32,983 nucleotides of DNA, from the IMG/VR virus record IMGVR_UViG_3300009497_000020, positions 1 through 32,983 of that record; one strand, written 5' to 3'. The translations under genes were made by a program, and so were the position numbers. Shown here in pieces: positions 22,259 to 29,234 of this stretch; position 1 is the stretch's first letter; every line of letters starts with the position of its first letter. The notes below the pieces were generated by a model. The model was not told the DNA's origin and ran no database searches. It saw only the letters and a list, made by a program, of their open reading frames with translations. Source of the stretch: a virus.

Positions 22259-22690
22259 ATGACAGATAATGTTAAAGCGCCAATTTCTCTTGCTAGTTTA
22301 ATGACCCCTAGTAAGACCGTATCTATTGAATTTCCTGGGTGTCCAGGAATGACAGTAGACTTATGCTACTTAGCCCGAGAAGAGCTATTAAAGCTTAGGA
22401 AAAAATGTCTAACTACAAAATTTGATAAAAGAACCCGGCAACCAGAAGAAATCCTAGATGATGATAGGTTTCTACATGAGTATGTTAAAGCTGTAATTAA
22501 AAACTGGAAAGGATTTAAGTACTCATATTTAGAAGAATTACTACTAGTAGATATCAGTCAGCAAGATCCTAACGCGGACTTAGACTTTACTCAAGAAAAC
22601 GCAGAATTATTAATGAAGAATTCCGGAACATTTGATACTTGGGTTACTGAAACAGTGGGTGATTTGGAAAATTTTACTCAGAACAAGTAA
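22259..22690 (+). CDS. Tail assembly chaperone, short form (gpG-like)
   Basis: 143 residues from the ATG at 22259, behind AAGGA (22246-22250). A GTG at 22211 is in frame but lies at or before the predicted transcription start. The sequence has a strand (KTVSIEFPGCPGMTVDLCYL), then helices (REELLKLRKKCL, FLHEYVKAVIKNWKGF, YLEELLLV). Context identifies it: between tail tube and tape measure, with a second frame reached by frameshift. Such chaperones bind the tape measure and recruit tube protein, and are not part of the finished virion. The last codons carry the slippery site, and its stop lies in the downstream hairpin. Confidence 0.88.
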   Translation: MTDNVKAPISLASLMTPSKTVSIEFPGCPGMTVDLCYLAREELLKLRKKCLTTKFDKRTRQPEEILDDDRFLHEYVKAVIKNWKGFKYSYLEELLLVDISQQDPNADLDFTQENAELLMKNSGTFDTWVTETVGDLENFTQNK

Positions 22691-23115
22691 CAAGAATAGT
22701 CTCGTTACTTGAAAGATATACGAGAGAAGCAGACAGTGTAATAGATATAGATAAATATTATGCTGTTTGTGAACAGCTAGGACAAGAACCCGATCCAGAT
22801 AAGTTACCTATAGAGATAAGTGCATTTCCTGTAGAGGTACAATCGGCTCTATATATTTATAATCTATTATCTGATAGGTGGGATGGAATGTCAGGATCTT
22901 ATTTAGGTAAAGAATGGTCCTCGGTTAATTTCTTGCTTGACACTTACGATGTAGTAGACGAGCGTAAAGAGATAGTATACTTTTGTAAGGTATATGAAAA
23001 TATAAAAGTACGGTATACAGCTGAAAAAGCTGAAAGAAGACGAAAAGCCGAAGAACGAAAAAGTCAAGCGGCAGGAGGCGGAGGTAAGAATTTCGCCCAT
23101 AATGTAACCGGATAA
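22663..23115 (+). CDS. Tail assembly chaperone C-terminal frame (gpT-like, via -1 frameshift)
   Basis: This frame is open from 22663 to TAA at 23113-23115 and has no good start of its own; the first ATG is at 22888. After a -1 slip on AAATTTT at 22669-22675, translation continues from 22675 and adds 146 residues to the first 139 of the upstream protein, for 285 in total. The added part is helical (RIVSLLERYTREADSVIDIDKYY, EVQSALYIYNLL) with an Arg/Lys/Glu tail (AEKAERRRKAEERKSQ) and GGGG. This is the gpG-GT arrangement of lambda and most long-tailed phages. The stop overlaps the tape measure ATG (TAATG). Confidence 0.88.
   Translation, partial: FGKFYSEQVTRIVSLLERYTREADSVIDIDKYYAVCEQLGQEPDPDKLPIEISAFPVEVQSALYIYNLLSDRWDGMSGSYLGKEWSSVNFLLDTYDVVDERKEIVYFCKVYENIKVRYTAEKAERRRKAEERKSQAAGGGGKNFAHNVTG
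22669..22711 (+). promoter_or_regulatory. Programmed -1 frameshift signal (slippery heptamer and hairpin)
   Basis: The heptamer A-AAT-TTT (22669-22675), read in the chaperone frame, fits X-XXY-YYZ exactly. After eight bases comes a perfect 8-bp stem, CAAGTAAC (22684-22691) with GTTACTTG (22704-22711), with a 12-base loop. The zero-frame stop TAA (22688-22690) lies inside the stem. All three elements needed for -1 frameshifting are present. Confidence 0.9.
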
Positions 23116-26100
23116 TGGCTAAACGAAATAAGATATATATTGATGTTGTTATTGACGACAAAGGTACTACTAAAAAAGTAGCACTTAGTCAGAAACAACT
23201 CGCAGATGCTGCACAAGCTGCGGGTGTGCAAGTAGGTACGGTTGATCGTAGACTAAAAGGTGCAGCACAAGCTTCTTCTAATAGCACTAAAAACTTTTCT
23301 AAAATGGCACAGGGGATCTCGGGGGGTCTTGTGCCTGCCTATGCTACTTTAGCTGCTCAATTATTCGCTATATCTGCTGCATTCCAATTTTTAAAAGATG
23401 CAGGTAATCTACAAACTCTCCAGGCTGGTCAAATTGCCTATGCCGGTTCAACTGGTATAGCAATGAGAACTCTTACTAATGATATCATTGCTGCTACAGA
23501 TGCTCAGATTTCCTTTCAGGATGCTTCAAGTGCCTCTGCAATAGGGGTTGCTGCAGGACTAAGTGCAGACCAATTAACTCGTTTAGGTGCCGCAGCAAAG
23601 TCTACTTCTATTATTCTTGGAAGAGACGTCACAGATTCTTTTAACCGCTTAGTTCGCGGTGTAACTAAAGCCGAGCCAGAACTCTTGGATGAACTTGGTA
23701 TTATTCTTAGGCTTGAGACTGCATTCGATAACTATAAAAAGCAGATGAATATTACTAGTGGAGAGTTGAATAGTTTTCAAAGATCTCAAGCTGTAACAAA
23801 CGAAGTGTTAACTCAGGCTGAGGATAAGTTCGGCAGAATACTAGAAATCACACAAGTAGCTCCGAATAACTTCAATAAACTTGGAAAAGCTTTTGATGAT
23901 ATTTTAATTACGGTAAAAGGATTTGCTGCAGCCGTAGCGGGGCCTTTTGCAAACGTACTTATTGAAAGCCCTAAACTTGCAGGCGCCGCGCTTGCTTTAT
24001 TGGTATCAGGCCCTTTAAAGGCCGCTATTCCTGGGCTACAAAATCTAACTGAAAAGACAAAAGATCTAGCAACTGCCTCCAAAGAGTCTTTTAGATCTGC
24101 AAAGATGGAACTTGAACAGTATTCAAAAGCAGCAAAAACTGCTAAACTATTGAGTAGGGATGAGGCTGGAGAATATAAAAATCTTGCAGCCGGAGATGCA
24201 AGAGGAGCTCTAGCCTCAAAGAATATTAGTATGAGAGGAAAGAATAACCCTTTCAAGGCTTTAAGCAAAGATTCTAAAGACATAACGAATCAAATGGTTG
24301 ATGATATGCAAATTGCTGCTACTAAGCATAAGCAAATAATGAAGCGTATGACCCAAGAAGAGCGCATGGCCTTTCGTATGATGCTTGACGATATTAAAAT
24401 AGCAAATAATGTAGCTACAGGCCAAGTTAGTGCTAGATGGGTACAGACAGGTAAGACAATGTCACTAACTTTTAAATACATCGAAGTTCAGTGGAAAGCT
24501 GCAATGTCGACAATTAGAGTTGCAGCATCCGTGACTGCAATTTTTGTAAGCAAAGCTTTCTCAGTTTTAGGCTGGGTAGGAATAATATACACACTCTATG
24601 AAGTAGCTAAAAGCTTTTTTACAGTTGAGGAGGAAGTAAAAAAAGTAAGTGGTGAGCTACAGCTCCAGGAGAAAAGACTAGCTAGTCTTGTAGAGGATTA
24701 TAAAGATTTTGCAGCAGTACAGAAGATACTATCTGAGGAAGGAGGAAGCCTTCTTAGCACTTATCAAAATTTTGGACAGTTTATAGGCTCCACAGGTAAG
24801 AAGGAGCTTGAAACTTATGGAGCAGCTGTTACAAGTTCTGTTGCAAAATTCGCTGAGGAGCTGCCAAAGGCAAAGAAAGAGCTGGAAGATATAAAAGCCA
24901 CAATAGATCAAGGCGTAGGCTTCAAGGACTTCGCACTTATATTGGTTCCTGGGGTCCTCGGGGTAAGTAACTTGAGCCGAAAGCTAGTCAAGCTCAGCAT
25001 GGCTTATTACAATCAGAAAGAGGCTACTAAAAAAGCAGGAGAAAGCTTAGCCGACTATGTTGAGCGCACAGGAGATAAGGGACTCTCAGATTATATAAAG
25101 CTTCTTCGCATGCAGAAAGCGGCTTGGGAGGGGCAAACTGATTCTATAATTACAGCCTCTGATGCTGGTAAGACGTATATGGGGTTTGTTAACCAGCTGC
25201 TAGATGGGAAATTTGATCCAGCAAATAAAGAAGCTATGGAAACTGCTAGAAAGAGCTTCGTAGAGGTAGGACAAGCGGCTGCACAAGCTCGAAAATTAAT
25301 AGATGATTCAAACGATAAGTTTACAGGTTTAAAAAATAAGCTCGCTCCTACTACAGAAGCGGACGCATTTCTAGCTACAATTGAAGAAACGCAGGCTGCC
25401 CTGGAAGTTATTAAGAACGATAATGCAGCCGGCTATGAAAAACTGACCGCCCAGACAGCTGAGCTGACCCGCCAGAAAGATATTGTAGAGAAAATTATAA
25501 CAAGAGAGTCCGCAGCTGCTGTGGTGGCGGCGACACGGCAAACTACCTATACCCAGAATCTTGTAAATGCAAGCGCTTTTGAAAAAAGTATATTAGATAT
25601 TAATCTTAAGAAGGCCAACATACAAGATAAAATTAGTGAAAAACTGGCCGAAAATAATGATCTTATAGCTCTTACGGGTGAGAAAGCTGAAGACTTGAAA
25701 GGCTCACAAAGAGAATCCTACCTAATACGTGTATCTGAGACTGAAGAACTTAAAGCACAGTTAGCACTGGAAGATATTAAAGAAAAGAAAATAAGACAAC
25801 AGAATAGACTTCGACTTTTGGGTGTGGATTATAATCTTCAACAGTTAATAGCACAAGAAGAATTTTTAACCCTTACTAAAGATATGGACCAAAGTCAGAG
25901 AAGCATTGCAAATATAGAAGAACAAAGAAGAAAAAATATTGATGAGATACTTAACAAATCAGCAACACTTAACAAAATACTTGAAGATGACAACGGAGAA
26001 CTGAGACAGCTAACTCAGTTAGAGCAGGATCGCGTAAATGAACTTAGAGCAGAAATAGCTATAATAAGGGCTAAGAATATTCAATTAGAGAATACGGAAG

Positions 26101-27551
26101 CTATATTAATAAGGAATAATAACTTACAAAAGATATCTCATAGGCAAGCTGTTGAAGAGATACTTCTTTCTACTCGAAGCAAAAAAATTCAGGCAGGGCT
26201 TACTGACGGACAGCAACGAAGAGTCGGTATACTACTTCAACAAGAAAAGCTTCAGATGTCTATACGTAATTACGAGTTAGAGATTCGAGAACTTAGTACA
26301 GCCATAGATGCTAACAACACAAATAGTTTGACTACTGATCTCCAGGCTCTTGAAATTGCTAGACTTAAAAGACAGGAAGCAGAAGCAGAACTAGGAATTA
26401 TATTACGAACGCAGGAGGCCTTTGAGCAGTATAGGCAGGCTATTGCTCAAGGTTTTGAATCAGGACTTCAAGAAGCAATAAATAATCTAATAATCGGAGC
26501 TGAGTCTAGTTTTAAAGACTCTTTATTAGGGCTAATAGACGGCATACTTAAAAGTCTTGCTAGGAAAGTATCAGAAACAATTGCAGACAATATCATTGAT
26601 GCAATAGCAAGAACTACAATTGGCTCTAAAATTTTCAAGGGAATGACCCTTACAGATGATATTGCCAAAGGACATAAGAAAGGGGCAGAGGTAGCAAAGA
26701 AAAAAATAGAGGATGCTGGAGTTTCTGTAGCAGATAGGTTAGATAATTCATTTCGAAACGGTGCAATAACTCTTGCAGAGGCTATATCAGCCGCATGCCA
26801 AGCTTGTAAGAAAGATGAAGTCCCCGGAGGCGGCGAGGGCAGCCCAGAAGAGAAGCTTATTAGGTCTTTATTTGAAAAAGGTAATGGAGGTAATGCAGGT
26901 AATGGAGCTCCATTACCGGAGGATCAGGGGTCGATTGTCATTCCAACCAAGGGTTACACCAAACAGGAAAAACAAATGCATAGGGCCTCTGATGCGATGA
27001 ATGATTTTGCAACAACTGTTTCAAATATGATAAACAAACTTGTGGGGGCGGTTAAGAGTTTTGGTTCCATGTTATTTAAATTTGTTTCATCAATTGGTAG
27101 TATTTTTCAAAAGTTCATAACTATTTTAGTCAGCGCAGTCTCAACGATTGGCTCTGCTGGAGGTAGTGCGCTTAGTTCAGTTATAAGTGCAGGGATGAGT
27201 CTCTTTACTGGAGGAGGTCCAGTACCAATGGCAAATGGAGGAATAGTAAGTAAACCTACGTATGCTTTAATAGGGGAGGGAAGATATAGTGAAGCTGTTA
27301 TTCCAATGCCAAACGGTAAAAGTGTCCCAGTTGACCTAGGGAATTCAAGAGTAGGATCTAATCAAAATAATAATGTTACTGTTAATGTAAGTATGGGAGA
27401 CGGAGACTCAAGAGGACAATCTTCCTCTAGTAGTACTGCTAGTGGCCAGGATAGTGCAACTCTTGGTAATGCTATAGCGAAGGCAGTACAAGAAGAGCTA
27501 CAAAATCAGAAGCGCTCTGGAGGGATACTTAATCCTTATGGAGTAGCCTAA
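23115..27551 (+). CDS. Tail tape measure protein
   Basis: 1478 residues from the ATG at 23115 (overlapping the chaperone stop). It sets tail length and crosses the host envelope at DNA entry. The N-terminus (KIYIDVVIDDKGTTKKVALS) is the usual start of the family. Hydrophobic segments lie at about residues 69-95, 468-500 (VAASVTAIFVSKAFSVLGW...IIYTLYEVAKSFF) and 1305-1360. A long coiled coil spans about 800-1150. The C-terminus has the typical GGPVPMANGGIVSKPTYALIGE motif with EAVIPM. A Gly/Pro linker near 1240-1280 contains a perfect palindrome in the DNA, and a CQACK pair is present near residue 1230. No peptidase motif was seen. A tail of very roughly 220 nm is predicted. Confidence 0.96.
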   Translation: MAKRNKIYIDVVIDDKGTTKKVALSQKQLADAAQAAGVQVGTVDRRLKGAAQASSNSTKNFSKMAQGISGGLVPAYATLAAQLFAISAAFQFLKDAGNLQTLQAGQIAYAGSTGIAMRTLTNDIIAATDAQISFQDASSASAIGVAAGLSADQLTRLGAAAKSTSIILGRDVTDSFNRLVRGVTKAEPELLDELGIILRLETAFDNYKKQMNITSGELNSFQRSQAVTNEVLTQAEDKFGRILEITQVAPNNFNKLGKAFDDILITVKGFAAAVAGPFANVLIESPKLAGAALALLVSGPLKAAIPGLQNLTEKTKDLATASKESFRSAKMELEQYSKAAKTAKLLSRDEAGEYKNLAAGDARGALASKNISMRGKNNPFKALSKDSKDITNQMVDDMQIAATKHKQIMKRMTQEERMAFRMMLDDIKIANNVATGQVSARWVQTGKTMSLTFKYIEVQWKAAMSTIRVAASVTAIFVSKAFSVLGWVGIIYTLYEVAKSFFTVEEEVKKVSGELQLQEKRLASLVEDYKDFAAVQKILSEEGGSLLSTYQNFGQFIGSTGKKELETYGAAVTSSVAKFAEELPKAKKELEDIKATIDQGVGFKDFALILVPGVLGVSNLSRKLVKLSMAYYNQKEATKKAGESLADYVERTGDKGLSDYIKLLRMQKAAWEGQTDSIITASDAGKTYMGFVNQLLDGKFDPANKEAMETARKSFVEVGQAAAQARKLIDDSNDKFTGLKNKLAPTTEADAFLATIEETQAALEVIKNDNAAGYEKLTAQTAELTRQKDIVEKIITRESAAAVVAATRQTTYTQNLVNASAFEKSILDINLKKANIQDKISEKLAENNDLIALTGEKAEDLKGSQRESYLIRVSETEELKAQLALEDIKEKKIRQQNRLRLLGVDYNLQQLIAQEEFLTLTKDMDQSQRSIANIEEQRRKNIDEILNKSATLNKILEDDNGELRQLTQLEQDRVNELRAEIAIIRAKNIQLENTEAILIRNNNLQKISHRQAVEEILLSTRSKKIQAGLTDGQQRRVGILLQQEKLQMSIRNYELEIRELSTAIDANNTNSLTTDLQALEIARLKRQEAEAELGIILRTQEAFEQYRQAIAQGFESGLQEAINNLIIGAESSFKDSLLGLIDGILKSLARKVSETIADNIIDAIARTTIGSKIFKGMTLTDDIAKGHKKGAEVAKKKIEDAGVSVADRLDNSFRNGAITLAEAISAACQACKKDEVPGGGEGSPEEKLIRSLFEKGNGGNAGNGAPLPEDQGSIVIPTKGYTKQEKQMHRASDAMNDFATTVSNMINKLVGAVKSFGSMLFKFVSSIGSIFQKFITILVSAVSTIGSAGGSALSSVISAGMSLFTGGGPVPMANGGIVSKPTYALIGEGRYSEAVIPMPNGKSVPVDLGNSRVGSNQNNNVTVNVSMGDGDSRGQSSSSSTASGQDSATLGNAIAKAVQEELQNQKRSGGILNPYGVA
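24674..24689 (+). repeat. Perfect 16-bp palindrome in the tape measure gene
   Basis: AAGACTAG followed directly by its complement CTAGTCTT. It is preceded at 24655-24666 by a shorter dyad, GAGCT-AC-AGCTC. Random sequence of this size would hold about half of one such site, so it may be chance. Confidence 0.6.
26898..26917 (+). repeat. Perfect 20-bp palindrome in the tape measure linker
   Basis: GGTAATGGAG followed directly by CTCCATTACC. Two further GGTAATG copies precede it (near 26880 and 26889) in the Gly/Asn-rich linker coding stretch. About 0.03 such sites are expected by chance in a window of this size. Confidence 0.8.
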
Positions 27552-28198
27552 TGGCTGTAGGATTTGATATTGGGTTTCTAAAAGTTGTCAGTGATATATC
27601 TTTTACTAGAATATCAAACACACTAAATGGGACTATAGATGCAGAAACAACGGATTTAAGTGTTTTTAAAATTGGAAATGTGGTAACTATTCTTAATAGT
27701 GATTCTTTAGAGGAAGGCTATACTAATGATGGCACGTTTTTAGTTACGAGTTCGCAGAGTAATAGTTTATCTGTTACTAGATTGACGCCTGCTGATAACG
27801 AAGGTGTTTCAGTGCCTGTTGTTCCGATGACAAAAGAAGCCAGTCCTAATATTAATATAAGCTTTGAGGATATAGTATGTCCTGATAGAAACGTTAGAAA
27901 GATAATAACCCCACAAGTTCTGACAGCAGAGTTTGGAGATGGATATGAGGGCAGAATTAAACAAGGAGCCTTTACTAGGCAAGAGGAATATTCGGTAAAA
28001 TTTATTAATAGACCCCCCGAAATTATAGAAAGTATAATAGAATTTTTTGAAAGAACTGAAGGAGTTAAATCATTTACGTTTGTAGTTAGAGAAGACCCTT
28101 ATTATGCAGTACCCGTAATATGTCAACAGTACTCAATATCGTACGACAGTGATTTTCATGCAGGCTGCGAAGCTAAATTTAAAAGAGTAAAACAATAA
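27551..28198 (+). CDS. Minor tail protein, gpM-like, with extra N-terminal domain (copy 1)
   Basis: 215 residues from the ATG at 27551 behind GGAG (27540-27543), overlapping the tape measure stop. Residues about 105-213 fit the lambda gpM-like tail-tip domain (DIVCPDRNVRK, LTAEFGDGYEGRIKQG, VKFINRPPEIIESIIEFFER, VKSFTFVV, PVICQQYSISYDS). Residues 1-95 are a separate beta-rich piece (FKIGNVVTILNSD, DGTFLVTSSQSNSLSVTRL), perhaps a small barrel. The gpM domain joins tape measure and tail tube to the tip. It is the first of three such domains in this stretch. Confidence 0.85.
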   Translation: MAVGFDIGFLKVVSDISFTRISNTLNGTIDAETTDLSVFKIGNVVTILNSDSLEEGYTNDGTFLVTSSQSNSLSVTRLTPADNEGVSVPVVPMTKEASPNINISFEDIVCPDRNVRKIITPQVLTAEFGDGYEGRIKQGAFTRQEEYSVKFINRPPEIIESIIEFFERTEGVKSFTFVVREDPYYAVPVICQQYSISYDSDFHAGCEAKFKRVKQ

Positions 28199-28225
28199 TC
28201 CTTATAGGATAAGCACACGACGTGC

Positions 28226-28393
28226 ATGGAGAACCTTGTGACAGCTTTAGAAGTAGTAAATACGGGATGGCCCATAGCCGTAGGGTTTATAACCTTAGTT
28301 ATTGTGCTAGCAAAAATGCATGCTGATATTGAGCAAATTAAGGAAAAAGTTAAAGTACTTTTTGAACTTTGGAATAAAAGAAGCAATGACTGA
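28226..28393 (+). CDS. Small one-pass membrane protein (holin-like), copy A
   Basis: 55 residues from the ATG at 28226, or 51 from the GTG at 28238, which has the better ribosome site (GGAG 28228-28231, six-base spacing). One membrane segment (WPIAVGFITLVIVLA, residues 15-29) is followed by a charged helix ending LFELWNKRSND. Size and layout suit a small holin or a membrane anchor. Two nearby starts recall the dual-start holin/antiholin design, although the added MENL is acidic rather than basic. The gene is inserted between two tail-tip genes, and its stop overlaps the next start by eight bases. Confidence 0.65.
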   Translation: MENLVTALEVVNTGWPIAVGFITLVIVLAKMHADIEQIKEKVKVLFELWNKRSND

Positions 28394-28787
28394 GATAAAT
28401 GAAAATACTACTCTAGAGATACCTGTACGAAATCTTATCGGGTTAGGTGTAAGTTTAGTTATGGTTACTGCCGCCTATCTTACCTTAGAGACTAGAATTA
28501 CTACTATTGAGCATGATATTAAAATGCAAATGAAAACTATAGAAGCAAATGAAAGTTTTGTAAGAGAGTGGCCCTTAGGGCTTCGAGGCGCTCTACCCGA
28601 CGATTTAATGCAAAATGCACAAATTAAAATGCAATCAGAAGAACTGGAAAAAGTTACTGATATTGCCAGGCAAATCAATAACTTAGAAATAAAATTAGGT
28701 AAGTTAGAGGGTCAGGTATCTGAACAAGATAAGAAGCTAGAAACTCTTTTTCAATTATGGAATACTGCCCAGAAGAGAGATAACTAA
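28386..28787 (+). CDS. One-pass membrane protein with coiled coil, copy B
   Basis: 133 residues from the ATG at 28386. An upstream in-frame ATG at 28320 would overlap the previous gene by 74 bases and is less likely. A membrane segment (NLIGLGVSLVMVTAAYLTL, residues 16-34) is followed by coiled coil (TRITTIEHDIKMQMKTIE), a WPLGLRGALPDD hinge, and a second coiled coil (INNLEIKLGKLEGQVSEQDKKLE) ending LFQLWNTAQKRDN. The C-terminal LFxLWN motif is shared with the small protein just upstream. Similar membrane-anchored coiled coils occur in marine phage structural regions, from memory. The job could be lysis, spanin-like bridging or virion assembly. The stop overlaps the next ATG (TAATG). Confidence 0.75.
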   Translation: MTEINENTTLEIPVRNLIGLGVSLVMVTAAYLTLETRITTIEHDIKMQMKTIEANESFVREWPLGLRGALPDDLMQNAQIKMQSEELEKVTDIARQINNLEIKLGKLEGQVSEQDKKLETLFQLWNTAQKRDN

Positions 28788-29233
28788 TGCCTATAGGTAT
28801 TAATGTTCAAACTGTTACTAGCCCTAAATATATTTGCCCAGATCGAGGGTACACTAGAGCTGCTGGATTTAGTGTGTTTAATGCTGATTTTGGGGACGGC
28901 TATACACAAAAGTTTAAGCAAGGTATAAATAATAGATCTGAAATACTCAATTTAAAGTTTGAAAATAGACCTGCTACAGAGATTAATACTCTTTTTAGAT
29001 TTTTTAGGAGATATAAAGGGATTGATCCTTTTCCTTATAGGGTTCCAATCTCTGAAACAAGTGAAAAAGTCATATCATGTATATGTAAGGACTATTCAAT
29101 AGAGTGGACTACGAATACAATAGGGACTTTAACTGCACAATTAATACAAGTAGATGAATTACCATTATTTATAGATATACAACCTTACGTAGCCGAAACG
29201 TATATCACAGACTCATATGTAGGACTAGGATAA
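28787..29233 (+). CDS. Minor tail protein, gpM-like (copy 2)
   Basis: 148 residues from the ATG at 28787. The gpM-like domain fills nearly the whole protein: PKYICPDRGYTRAAGF, FNADFGDGYTQKFKQGINNRSE, LKFENRPATEINTLFRFFRR, GIDPFPYRV, then ISCICKDYSIEW. It is clearly related to the domain at the end of the 215-residue protein upstream, with the same CPDR and DFGDGY landmarks. The last 25 residues (PLFIDIQPYVAETYITDSYVG) are a short extension. The following gene begins two bases after the stop. Confidence 0.88.
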   Translation: MPIGINVQTVTSPKYICPDRGYTRAAGFSVFNADFGDGYTQKFKQGINNRSEILNLKFENRPATEINTLFRFFRRYKGIDPFPYRVPISETSEKVISCICKDYSIEWTTNTIGTLTAQLIQVDELPLFIDIQPYVAETYITDSYVGLG

Positions 29234-29234
29234 G

